A stretch of DNA of 64,000 nucleotides from Akanthomyces muscarius (Eukaryota; Ascomycota; Sordariomycetes; Hypocreales; Cordycipitaceae), in the NCBI RefSeq assembly GCF_028009165.1, contig NC_079241.1, forward strand, positions 5,022,001-5,086,000. Reading direction: 5' to 3'. Each line of letters opens with the position of its first letter. Within the stretch, counting starts at the first letter, position 1. The position numbers were made by a program, and so were the translations under genes. Positions 47,387-58,913 of the stretch are shown one piece after another. The notes under the pieces were generated by a model. It did not search any database. It worked only from the letters and a program-made list of their open reading frames with translations, and was not told the DNA's origin.

Positions 47387-50317
47387 TTGACGACCGACGA
47401 TTACGAGGTGAATGCAGGGATGGATGGACGGCCGCGGCACGATTGATGAATTTGTTTGTTTATGATACGCGGCTACGGCAAGGGGGAATCCATAGCTACA
47501 GGATGAAAGGGCTGACGGCGCTTTGGGATCCTTTTCCACATCATCATTTGTTCTTAAAGAGTGCCTACGAGGGTAACGGGGAACTGAATAGATTCGGAAT
47601 GCGAGAATGTCAGGCTGGAACAGAAAAAATTGGCAAAATTCATGGCTTGTGCTTTTACTTTAGACAAAAAAGCCCAGCACCCTACTGTAGGCACATGGCA
47701 TGGGAACATGTTGATACACGATTTTTCCTTGTATCGGGCCAAGGCTGCATGTCAATGTGTGTAAAGCGAAATAAAAGAGATGATGCCTATACTGTAGAGC
47801 CTCTGTAACTGTACCGGATTAATGAAGCATAGTGAGTCATAATACATGGTAGCTACCTGGGCAGCATAAATAAGGGCTCTAGAGCGTAGCCAGTGGGTGA
47901 CAAATGAAGACGCTATTCCAGTAAGTAGGAATAGTGACTCGTTACTTCTTAGTATTATTGTTGTCTATAGTAATTCTTTTCTATTTTCTCGTTGTCCTTT
48001 ATACTATCTATTTCTTCTTATTTTCCTTTATTTCTCTCTTTTCGCCGTGACCAACAAGGACCAGCGTTTTTCTTTTGGTACCACCTTGCTATGCTGGAAG
48101 GGTGCTTCGAGAGCAAGTACGCTGTGCGGTGAAGTTGCGGTGCGAGGGGCCGATACGTCAACACGGCGAACGCGCAAGTACGAGTAAGCGGCAAAAAAAA
48201 AAGTTGCCGTGAGAAAACTAACAGCCTCAGCCGCTCCACGGCCAGGAAGGTTCCAGAGCCTTGCGAGGGTGTGCATGGGCGTTAGTTAGTGCTTCCCCAC
48301 GCTAAACCGGCACGGGGACAGGTTGCATTATTAATGTAGAAAGCCACGATCAGCCTCACGAGGCGCAGTTGGCAGCCTCGGTATCGATGCTGCCGTGTAA
48401 TATGAGAAAAGAAACAAAACCGAGATTGATCGAAGCTAACAGGGAGTTGACGTGTAGAATAAAGTAGCGGTCGGATAACGTTGGACGTTCATGTGACAGT
48501 TTGGCCAAGTTTCAAGAGCCTTGGCCGCGGAAAAGTATAAACTTGAGGCCGGCTTCGGCCCTCTCTATGCCGAAGCGACTTGAAAAAAAAAAGGTAGTGT
48601 TGCATATACTTTTCTGTTGCATATTAAAGCACAGTCCGAGTCGACGTATCATTCCGGAGAAAAGGGGGGGGGGAGGGGGACGTTGTGCATTGCAGATCTA
48701 AAGCGTGGGAGTCAGTCATCTGAGCATATCAATCTCGGCCTGCGTCGGCCGCTGTGAAATACAACCGCGACTACGCTATCAGTTTGACTTTCGTTTATTT
48801 GGCTTTTTGACTTTCTCCACGAGGAGAGTGACCCGCGGAGAGTCCATCTTGGGACGGAAGCCGCGTGGTGGAGAGAGACGCGCGCCCGGACCGAGGACCG
48901 GCCGAAAAGAGGAAGACTCGAGAATATGATGGAGTGTTCTGGTAGTTTTTTTTGAATCAGTGTGATGGAGCTAAAAGCTGACGGGGAATACGGGCAGAGG
49001 AATAGGGTGGTGGTTGATGCCATGGACTCAGCGGCAAGGCCGAGCAGCGACGTTTGTATTCTACTTTGGCTATTGAATAACGAGGTTGGAATATACAATC
49101 GGTGTAGCATTGCGTACTGCATCTGGCATGCAATTGAAGTGGATGATGGAGCGTGTTTTAGTGCAGCGTGGCGTAGTTGAGTCCTTGTTACTTGGTGAGG
49201 GATGCGAAGCGGATGGAGATGTACACCGAGGCTGGTCAATTGTATTGTGAAGAATTGTCTTGTAAGCGAGCAAGTTTTACGCTGCAGGATGAGGGTGCAC
49301 TGTATACGCAATGAACACGAGCAATGCGTTACGTCTGTTCGCTGCATGAGGTTGACCCATCGCGTGCTCAATGGTCATCGGCGGCCCAGTATCAACATGG
49401 GGGCTGATGCGGTTATTTCCAAACCGATCATTGTGGCACTTTTGCTCGGCCTGTTGGAGCTGGCCAAGTGGCATTAAGACGTCAAAGACGTACTGTAGGT
49501 GCATACTATGTATTGTACTGGTAGACGAGTCGCGGGCCGTGCAAGTACTGGAGTGACTAGGCACCGTTATTAGCCCGCCGGCGGCGCATCCACGCACCAC
49601 CTCTCCCGTCCCCCTGTGCGCTTGTCCCACAATCCTGGTTCCTTTTCCTCTTGCTGTTCTACATCTGTACTAGTCTCACCTTGAAGCATGTCAAGAGCGC
49701 CCTTGACATGCGGGGCTCTACATAATGTGGGTTGCTGGCCTTTCTTTGCCTTGCCGACAGCCAAACCGCCTTGCGTAGGTACCAACGACCGACCGCTCCG
49801 GATCGGAGGCCCCGCTGGCGTGACTCTGCTCCAGCGCTGCGTCGACCGTTTACAGGCCTCACCACGCCTGGTAGGTACAGCGTCGTCGCCGCCAAGCCAC
49901 GGGGCGGTCCTGTTCAGAACAGAACAAAACTCGGACACCCTCCGTCTTCGCGACAGCTCTTCCATATTCCACATCAACATAGCCTGCCTTTGAATTCCTG
50001 GGCTTCTCTATTTCTTAACAAGGCGGGATACTTTGACCTTGTCTGCTGCATATACTTTACCCGTTGCTCCTACACGCCAGCCGCTTCTTGTGTTTCTCCG
50101 CCGCCTTCAGCGTGCTTCTACATACGCCATACTGCCTGTGTGTTCGCACCGGCGGTCAACCATCTTACACACTCTTAACACAGTGCGTCATTGGACGCCA
50201 TCCAAGATTGTGCTGCTTTGCAAATGAGGCACTCCCTCCCACGTGAATCTCGCTCACGCCGTTGCTGAGCCCTCGCCCTTCCCGCATAACCCACCAGCAA
50301 CCGCCTGCACGCTCGCC
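47387..50317. other. Intergenic between sreA and the homeobox-C2H2 gene
   Basis: 2.9 kb with no supported gene. 47387-47900 is the sreA 3' flank. 47940-48050 is a T/C-rich tract. 48545-48563 can form a small GC hairpin. 48662-48677 is G-rich. A 219-codon minus-strand frame at 48712-49371 has no domain and low-complexity composition. 49560-50317 is the promoter and leader of the homeobox gene. Confidence 0.45.
47940..48050. repeat. T/C-rich low-complexity tract
   Basis: TATTATT, CTATTT and CTTCTT units; similar in make-up to 44385-44495 and 54395-54485. Confidence 0.55.
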
Positions 50318-53300
50318 ATGGCTGGCCCCCTCGACGACTTCGTCCACTGGGACAAGGCTGCCGATGCTATTGGTGGGACTACCGATTTCCAGCTTGATGG
50401 CGAAAACCTCGATCTCGTCCTTGCAAACGTCGACGATGATGATTTCGGCTTTTCTGCGCTCCAGCATTTCTCTGGCGACGCCAACCTTGATCTGTTTGCC
50501 ATCCCCGGCACCATGCCCGACCCCATCTCCGAGGCCTGGTACGAGACGCCCCAGACCGCCTGCGCCCATTGCGCCGCCGGTGGCTTTTCCTGCAAGAAAA
50601 TTCATGAAGGTAGCTATAAGGGCTATTGCACCAGCTGCGTTGCTCTCCGCGTCGAGTGCAGCTTTGCCCGCGCTCTGGGCAATGCCATGCCTGGCGTCGA
50701 GCCGGCCGCGGCCTTCCCCCCCAGCCCTTGGCCCAACACCATCCACTCGAGCTTTGCCAACCATATGGCTGCTCCTGCTGCTCATCACCCCAACGAGAAC
50801 AACGGTATTATTGCCCCGGTTCCCATTGCGCCGCCCAAGATTGGTGCCCGCTTCTCCCGCGAGTCTGTCCGCATCTTGAAGAATTGGCTCTCTACCCACA
50901 CCAGACACCCTTATCCTAGCGAAGAGGAAAAGGAAATGCTACAGCGCCAGACTGGCCTGAACAAGACGCAAATCACAAACTGGCTTGCCAATGCCCGCCG
51001 CCGCGGCAAGGTCCAGCCGCCTCGATCAGTCTCACCAAACCCCAGAAACTGGTCCACGCCCGGCTCAATTGACATTCCCCAGCGCCGCGGAACACCTGCT
51101 CTGGAAGCCATGAACCCCTTGCAGCGTTGGCAGGTCTCTCCTCCGGAACACGAACCGGCCTCGGTCAGCGCTATTGCAAGGGCCGTCACAGCTTCGTCTT
51201 CTGCCCTGTCTTCCGGGCTCAACTCCCCATACAGCTTCAACTACACCGATGACGGCTCCAATAGATCGCTTTGCAAGGAATCTTCGGCATCTAGTGTGGG
51301 CACCTCGCAGTCCAAGTCCACCAATGGCTCCTTTGGATCTGCATACTCTCACGGCTCCAGACACTCCTGGGGCTCGTTTGGCTCGGCGCCTTTCAACAGC
51401 CGCGGCCGTCGCCGTCGCCGTCGCAGGGCTGGCACCAAGCCCGAGGGCAACGCCAACCTGTCCGCGCCATTGAAGACTTTCCAGTGTACCTTCTGTACCG
51501 AAACGTTCAGAACAAAGCATGACTGGCAGAGACATGAGAAATCTTTGCACTTGTCGCTTGAGCGATGGGTCTGCGCGCCCGATGGGCCCCGTGCCTTGAA
51601 CCCGGAGACGGGCAACATGTCTTGCGTCTTCTGCGGTATTGCCAACCCAGACGATGCCCACGTCGACTCGCACAACCACTCTGCTTGCCAAGAGCGCTGC
51701 CTCGAGGAGCGCACATTCTATCGCAAAGATCACTTGAATCAGCACCTTCGTTTGGTTCACAATGTCAAGTTTTTAGACTGGGCCATGAAGCCCTGGAAGA
51801 TTGCGACGCCTGAAATCCGCTCACGCTGCGGTTTCTGCGGCATTGTAATGGATTCTTGGACTATTCGTGTAGATCATCTTGCGGAGCATTTCAAGACTGG
51901 TTATTCCATGGCTGACTGGAAGGGTGGCTGGGGTTTCGAGGTACCCGTTCTCGACATGGTTGAGAACTCCATCCCGCCTTGTATGCGACCATTGAAACTT
52001 CCCATAGACAAGATTCCGACGTCTGACTTTTGGTAATAGATCTTATTCATCATGAGCGAACCTCGCCCATGCCCTATGTTGCCCTCCAGTCTCCGCCTGC
52101 TTCTCCGCGTAATGCGTACGAGCTCATCAAGCTGGAATTAGCCCACTTTGGCTCGTCCTACTGGGAACAACACGGAAAGCCCCCGACTGACGAAGAACTC
52201 TGCCTGGAAGGATGCCGTATCATTTTCGCCTCCGAATTGCTCTCCATCCAAGGCATCGCCACCCAGGTATCCTGGCTTCGTGACATTATCATGAACGACG
52301 AAGAGCTCTCCCGCAAAGCCAAGTTCGGGCCTCTTCGCCGCGCAGCTGAGCTGCAAAGCCTCAAAATTAACGGCAAGGACAACCTTTTCGAAGAGTGCCC
52401 GATGGAAATCCAGCTCCACCAGTTTGTCAAGGCCAAGAGGTTGCTGGGCTTGATCGCCATGGACGACGAGCTGCAAGAGGAGGCCTGTCGAATTGTTGGA
52501 CGTGTCGAAGAAATGTGCACGCACCCATCCGAGGCTGTTGCCAACTGGCTGCTTCGACTCATCAAGCGGTCGACCACTTGGTTATCTACCTTTCGACGCC
52601 GCGCGCATCTGCCCCGAACAGAAGATATCAAGAGCGACACCATCCGCTCCAAGGATCTCACCTCCATCGACTCGACAATCCACAGCTATTCGAGGCTCGA
52701 GAATGAGCTTGGTGACTACTTGAAGGCACAGCGCAATCTAGGCAAGGAGCCTTCGGACGAGGACCTCCAGCGCCAAGCGCGTATCATCATCTACGAATTC
52801 GACGATGGGTGGAACCAGACCGCAGCCGACAACATGCAGTGGCTAGATGCTTTCAAGGAGCGACACGCGCTGGCGGAAAAGACACCAGGCGCCACTAGCA
52901 AGACATCTCCAGAGCAGTCGGATCAAGCGACCGCTGTGGGCTCCCCCGGTTCGCAGTGGGCATCGCAAAGCAAGAGGCGACCGAGCGTCGGGAGCAATGC
53001 CAAGACTGCCGAGTTTCTCCAATTCAGCAAGCCCAGCAGCAACCCATCCTTCCTCAACGACGCAAACTGCTACCGCCGTCTTGCCAAGGAGCTGAAGCGA
53101 TGGGTCGTCTCGGCCACGTCGCCCAACAACCCCAACCGCCATGTGCCGACTGACGAGGAGCTGCGCTACCAGGCACGCTGGATCATCTACGACGGCGACG
53201 ACCCCTGGAACCAGACGGCCGCCGACAATGCCGAGTGGCTGCAGAGGTTCAAGCGCGACGTGGGCATCACCAAGGACGGCGGACCGGGTCTGCCCGAGGG

Positions 53301-53702
53301 CTACGCCTGGGCCATGGAGCAGGGCGGCACCGGCTTCGCGCCGCCCTACGCCTGCCCCCAGCCGGACAACATGGGCCCTTTTGCAGGCGCGGTGCCCGTC
53401 GAGATGCGCGACGGCGCCAAGGCCTTCATGGCCGGGCCCACGGCCGCCAACAGCTTCGTCGACACGCTCGCGGCGCCGCACACGCGCCCGGCGAGGGTCT
53501 TTTGCTCGCGCGAGCTCGAAGCCCGCCTTCTGCAGCACGCTGAGTGCCACGCCCTCGCGCACGGCACCATGCCCGACGATGTGGCGCTGCGTGCCGAGGC
53601 CAGGAGGATCCTGAAGACCGACTACACGGCCGCCGACGACGACCAGCTGCTCGGCAAGTTCAAGGAGCTCCTGTGCGAGAAGATGCCGTTTCTAGGGGGG
53701 CC

Positions 53703-53736
<34 letters not shown>

Positions 53737-53901
53737 GAGACTGATGTTTCTACTGAGGTGGTTGACCCGCCGCTCACTCTGCCAGTGGACACGGACATGG
53801 ACATGCTGCTGCATAACATGGACTTTGAGCTGGAGCCCGACTTTATGAGCAGTGCCGTCATTGGCACGGAAGGAGAAGACGGTGGTGCGCCGCTCTTTTA
53901 A
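50318..53901 (+). CDS. Homeobox and C2H2 zinc-finger transcription factor with C-terminal repeat modules
   Basis: Exons 50318-51980 and 52040-53901 give 1174 aa. The 59-nt intron (GTATGC donor, TAATAG acceptor) removes an apparent TAA/TAG end at about 52034-52039 and rebuilds NSIPPYLIHHERTSPMPY. Regions: Cys-rich motif CAHCAAGGFSC...CTSC (about 79-112); TALE-type homeodomain (about 174-232) with three-residue-loop form and recognition helix ITNWLANARRR; arginine tract (RRRRRRR, about 365); C2H2 finger CTFCTETFRTKHDWQRHEKSLH (about 388) and further Cys/His pairs to about 540. Residues 578-1100 hold five degenerate helical modules centred on DEEL/DEDL...ARxIIY...WNQTAADN..WL. An 11-Gln tract is near the C-terminus. 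The homeobox-C2H2 combination is a known Pezizomycotina class, nuclear and DNA-binding; its targets are unknown. Confidence 0.88.
53704..53736 (+). repeat. (CAG)10-CAA, polyglutamine tract
   Basis: Encodes eleven Gln in the homeobox-C2H2 protein. Uninterrupted CAG makes length variation between strains likely. Confidence 0.95.
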
Positions 53902-54800
53902 ATGGGCATGAGATGTTGCTCTATGGAGTATCTTCTTTTTTTTTTGTGTAAAATTTTCATTTACTTTTCAACATTGATACCAAAAGGAGCGATCGGATGG
54001 CATTTGCATGACATTGATGGCGAGTAATTTACGATGGATGCACTGCATGGGTGTTTTTTTTGCTCAACAATTGTTTCAACGGGAATCGGATTTATCAGAT
54101 TGACATATTATATTCAACATTGTGCTTTCTTGACATATATACTATATACACAATGGACACTCTCAACTTTACTCTGTGCCGCAATGTGAACTTCTACAAA
54201 TCTATAATATGCTAACAGTATTTTATCTGTGCCTCCCGCCTATATTTCTCCTTCCATATCGGAATCTACAAACCAGCATCAATCGACCTGCACTCTACCA
54301 ATGCAAATTTGCTGCTTTCTATGCCAAGGCCACTGTCCGTACCAGCTTCCTTAGCCTTGCCAAGTGCGTATAAAAAGAAAAACACTCCGCTTGAGATAGT
54401 AGCAGTAGTTTTATCTATTATTATTTCCTCGTTATTTTATTACCTCTTACTTCTCCTTATCTACTTTAATTTGCTTACTTTCCTTTGATATCTCTAGTTT
54501 ATAGTAGCTAGTAGCTGCCGGCGTCTTTTTTTGCCCCTGCTTGCTAACAACACCAGTAGAACTAGTTGGTTCCCCTGCATCGTGCCGGACCTCTTCGAGG
54601 TGTCTGCTCGAGTTCACACCGAAGGAAAAAATACGGCTTTTTTCTGCCAATACAGGCTTTGTAGTGTCTGGACTTGGCCAGTCATTTTCCGGCACCCACG
54701 AGTCAATTGGCCTGCAGGTCTTGTCCCTCGATTGACACGGTGTCTTCTTGCAACCAAATAACTCGGCACCGACGCATCACAGGATCCCAATCCATCCGAA
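53902..54800. other. Intergenic: 3' flank of homeobox gene and upstream of tRNA-Ile
   Basis: AT-rich, with a T run at about 53935-53945 and a T/C-rich tract at 54395-54485. No gene seen. Confidence 0.5.
54395..54485. repeat. T/C-rich low-complexity tract
   Basis: TATTATTATT, TTACCTC and TTACTTC units flanked by TAGTAGCAGTAGT and GTAGCTAGTAGC; third tract of this kind in the window. Confidence 0.5.
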
Positions 54801-54901
54801 GCTCGTGTAGCTCAGGTGGTTAGAGCGTCGTACTAATACCGGACGAGTTTCGTCGATTATTGGTGATGCGAAGGTCGTAGGTTCAAGCCCTGCCATGAGC
54901 A
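54801..54901 (+). tRNA. tRNA-Ile, anticodon AAU, with 27-nt intron
   Basis: The acceptor stem GCTCGTG pairs with CATGAGC (one G-T wobble), discriminator A at 54901. The D arm is GCTC/GAGC, the anticodon stem TCGTA (54828-54832) pairs with TGCGA (54867-54871), and the T arm is GTAGG-TTCAAGC-CCTGC. Anticodon AAT is at 54835-54837. The intron 54839-54865 sits right after position 37, the canonical site, and contains TATT that can pair with the anticodon, as in other pre-tRNAs. CCA is not encoded, as expected. Confidence 0.93.
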
Positions 54902-55194
54902 CGAAATTGGGAGATTATTCTTTTTGCCGTTCTCCTCCACCAGGGCGGGGAGGCATTACGGGGCGAGCGGGGATCGTGAGTGTTTGAACAGGCAAGGCCT
55001 GGCATCCAAACCCTGTCATGAGCCAAGGAAAAAAGTGGCTGGTTTCTTTTTTTGGAAGGGAGTTGCTGCGGAACGATTTGCCGCTTGGCGGGAAGGCTGC
55101 GATGCTGAGCAAGCTTGATGGTATTGGGCTCGAGCTGCTAAACAGTATGGAGTATCACACAAAAGAGGAAATAACTTTCTTCATCACCTCTCTT

Positions 55195-57609
55195 TTACAA
55201 CTCTGCACTGCTCAGCATCTGAACCAGAGGATGTGCTGTTGGCTCATGCCCGAGCAAGTCGCGCAGCAGCTCGAGCAGATCCGGATGTCCGCCGCCATAT
55301 TCCAACACGCCAGTCCTGTACCGCTCCCAGGCCTCCTTGCTGCTTGGATCTTGGGAAAAAATATTTTCAAACATCTCTGTCGCAAACGTCAAGCAGCTTT
55401 GTTTTGGCCACGCCAATTAGCAACACATTTGTTTTCGGGGGGCTATAGAAGGGAAGTTTACACACCATGGATAAGAGTAGTAGGCCACGTCGTAGCCGCG
55501 AACTAGATGGTGGAAGCTGACCATGTCGGCCCCTTCGACACGGCACTCGGAATAGTCAAAGCCGAGCATCTTTGAGTGAATGTCGTACCAGAGCTGCTGG
55601 AAATCGAGTGCTTTGGCAGCCTCGGCCGTGGCGGCGCTGTGTATGGCCAGATCATACTGTGAGATGGCGCTACGTTGCCGGTCAACACCTGTGTGTCCAA
55701 GTGTAAAAACTCATGTCGATGACGGGCAAGACTTACAGTTGTCCAAGGAGCCATGTTGACTCGTTTGCGAATCTGGATTTTACCCGTGCCTCGACCATCT
55801 CGGACGGAATCTGGCGCGGCGGCAGTGAAGCAGCATCTGGGTTCTTGGCTCGCCACTTGGCGCAATACTCTGGCCGTACGAGTGCATAGTGCGTGCTCAG
55901 CGATGTAAGAACCTCTGGCATCCAGCACCAGTTCTCCAGCATCAAGCTGGGCATCTCGACAAGGTCGGGCGGTAGATTGGTCCCGTGGAAGCGACAGTAC
56001 TTGGTCTTTGACACCAAGTTGTGGATGGCGTGCCCAAGTTCTGCAATGAGTGTGACATGTTAGACATGATGATGGCTAGCAAACATGCTTGTGTTTTGGA
56101 CTTGCCATGGAACACGACGACTACATCACTGTGCTTTAGAAGCGCGCACCCAGTGTCGTCCGCGGTCGGGAAAGCGCTCATCAGTATGGTGGACGGGTAT
56201 TTCCTCGACCCATCCGCCTTCTCGTATCCCTTGGGAACACGTTAGCATAAAAATCTATATTGGTCCAGAAGAAAACCCACAAACTCTAGGGTTACGTTGT
56301 GCGCGCCGCGAAATTTGTTCTCTCGCCAGAGCAGGTCAAAGTATAGGTAGCCCACAAACTCGCGCTCCTGCGGACGTCGCACATCCCAGACTGCGAAAAC
56401 CGTCACAGTTTCGTCCCAAATCTTGTTCTTCTCAATGGTATCCTTGGGGATCTCGACAAACTTGAGCCCCAAATAAGACTCGAAGACGCTCAGCATCGCG
56501 GCTGGCACAGTTTCGACGGGAAAGTACTCCGAGAATGCCTCGGCGTCGTAGTTGTGCTCTCCCTGCACAAGTCTCTGGTAATAGAGCCTGTCCCAGGGTG
56601 GAAACTTTTCATCTAGACTGCCATGAGAGGAAAAAAGGTCTCGGTGGCGGCGCTCCTGGAGAACGCCAAGCTCCTGCGTGACTCGATCCTTCAGGCCCGT
56701 TTTCAAAGTGTTAATTAGCTCCTGCACCTGTTCCGGCGAATCGAGTAATCTACTCTCCATCTTGAGATGCGCGTGATTCTTGAAGCCTAGAATTTGAGCT
56801 CGCCTCTGTCTCTTTTCCACAATCTCCTGCATCAGTGGAATGTTGGGCGCAAACGCCTTTTCGTTTTCGAGGTACATTCTGCGGCGTGTTTCGGGATTGG
56901 TCGCATGTGTAATGACTGATCTGTGCCCGCCATTGGCAAATGCAACAAAAATCTTGTCTCCGCGTTTTGACTCATCGCTTTTGTTCTTGTTGTGATTTTT
57001 GAAGCGCTCTAGGTCCGCGGCTGGGACACCGGCCAACTCTTCTTCTGTGAACCACGCACCGCTGCTCTCGTGTGCAAGGTTGCCCTGCATCTCCATGCAC
57101 AGCTTCTCCAGCTCCAGAGTCTCTTTGATAAGCTCATTTTTCGCGTTTTGATCGAGCGAGCCGCATCCCGCAATGCGACTCTGCAGGAGCGCCTTGTCCA
57201 GCAAAAGCTTAGACTCGCTATCGAGGTCGTCGCCTCTCTTTCGCGCGGCCATCATGAGCTTGAAAAGTTCTTCGCTGGCTTCCCAAGAAGATTCGTGTTC
57301 AATGATAAGGCGTCTTGCCTCGGCGACGGCATCTTGTGTGGCCAAGTCGGAAGAGCCATACTGTTGCATCCAGATGGTGCCTCCGTCTTCATTGATGGTT
57401 GCGTCTTCGACCTCCAAAATGGGTCGCATGACCGTGTCAAATGTTGCGGCTTCAATAGAAACATTCTGAACAACATTTTCCTTGACAGTTTGAAGTTTGG
57501 AGATGATGCGTTTCATCTGCGGGACAATTTCGTCCCTTGCCCAGATATAGGGCAGCGGTTGAGGGCACTCGTGTAGAGTCAGGTCTGGCTGTTGGTTCAT
57601 GGCAGACAT
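55195..57609 (-). CDS. M3 family zinc metallopeptidase (thimet oligopeptidase / saccharolysin-like, MepB)
   Basis: Five exons: 57609-56281, 56229-56106, 56040-55737, 55669-55466 and 55396-55195, giving 720 aa, the usual size. Cuts short peptides in the cytosol (family knowledge). The active site HELGH is at 484-488 with the downstream zinc ligand in EMPSLMLENW. Flanking family signatures are GYEKADGSRKYPSTILM, FHGTNLPPDLVEMPS, QYDLAIHSAA and the C-terminal FSQDPSSKEAWERYR. The intron between exons 2 and 3 starts with GCAAGT rather than GT and splits the active-site Glu codon. Exon 1 ends at TTT before GTGGGT, chosen because it restores LEFGYEK. The exon 4/5 junction (donor GTGTGT) is the least certain; it yields Cys where family members have Trp. 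No signal peptide. The ATG at 57609 is used; 57600 is an alternative. Confidence 0.88.
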
Positions 57610-58913
57610 TATGAAGGAAGCAATTTTTATGTCATGTAGCAATTGGGTTTTGATAGTTGAAATTGATTGTATATGTTTCTTCGTATTTGACTCTTTCCGA
57701 GCTTACTCTTAAACAGTGGCACTGTGCCAAGTTGCACCATGACTTGAGCCAGCACTGTGGCGCCAGGGAAGACCACGAGACCTTTTGCATGCAGATGGCG
57801 TTTATCAAGCAGCCCTATTCAATGATTTATGACACATCCTTTCGGAGACCCCTGCATGTGCAGGCCTCTTCATTGGATGGCACAGTAGCTAATGAGAGCT
57901 TGGCCGTGTAAGCCTCTGGTGGTCCGCAGCCAACGTGCAACGGCGCAGCATTCTGCAGGAACATAGAGACACTACCAATTGGCTATATACAAGCAAACTC
58001 CCCTGCTAAATATCCTGTATATCGCAATTTCGTCTCAATTGAGCGCTGTAACTCGTCCCGCAGACGGTGTACATGTCGCCGTCGCTCGGGCAGTGTGGGG
58101 CGACAATTGGCTCGCCCTGACGACTGAAGAAGCGAGTGACGAATGAGATGGGAGCTGTCGATAAAACAGCCAATCGAACGAAAGGAATCGAAAAATGGCA
58201 ACCAAGTTGGTGGCCTCTCCAGGTCATGCGACAAGATGGCGTAGACAAAGACGGCTAGTCGAAGGAATAAAATTGGGTACGTGCAGATGAGGCTGCATCG
58301 AATGCATGCCATGTACAACAACTCACGAGGAAAGAAGATACTTTGAGCAAGGAGTATGAAACAAATAATGCATGTATTCGGTGCGAAACAGGTTCGCGGC
58401 GATATTTCGCCGTGGATGTGACGCAGTCATGCATTGAAGTTGCAGGTGCAAGGGGAGCGGCTAACAACTTGGCTGCAGTATCGTGTGTGCAATAAGTGCC
58501 TCAGCAGGTCGTCTTCATTTGATTGGCAGATGGTGGTTTTCAACTTTACAATAATTTAAGCTGGCAAGCTGCCGCGTTGCAGCCGTACGCGACCTTGTGA
58601 CTGACCTTGCAGCGCAGGTGGGTGTGGCTTAACGACTTGACTGTAGAATATACCGTGCTTTGTATCGTAGCGCAAAGCCAGGCTCGCCACAAATAGGCAA
58701 TGGTACAACTTAATTCTTCCACAAATTTGAGTGCCTACCGGCTCTATTTGGCCAGCCAAGCCGCCAGAATCTGTGGCGCCAGGTCGGTTGCGGCTCAACT
58801 GGCAGGTGCCAACGAGCCATGGAGATAAGTTCTTGGACACGACCCTCTCCCAGTCTTTCACCATCACACATCAACCATCACACATTGATATAGCGTCTTC
58901 GAGTATCGTCACA
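57610..58913. other. Divergent promoter region between the M3 peptidase and the 58.9-kb gene
   Basis: No supported gene. A 112-codon minus-strand frame at 57983-58321 has no recognisable domain. Confidence 0.45.

Noticed and set aside
48545..48563. GC-rich hairpin as a regulatory RNA or terminator
   Set aside because: The stem is short with a bulge, and rho-independent terminators are not expected in fungi.
48712..49371. 219-codon minus-strand frame after sreA
   Set aside because: Low-complexity Ser/Leu/Arg/His composition and no domain; likely a chance frame.
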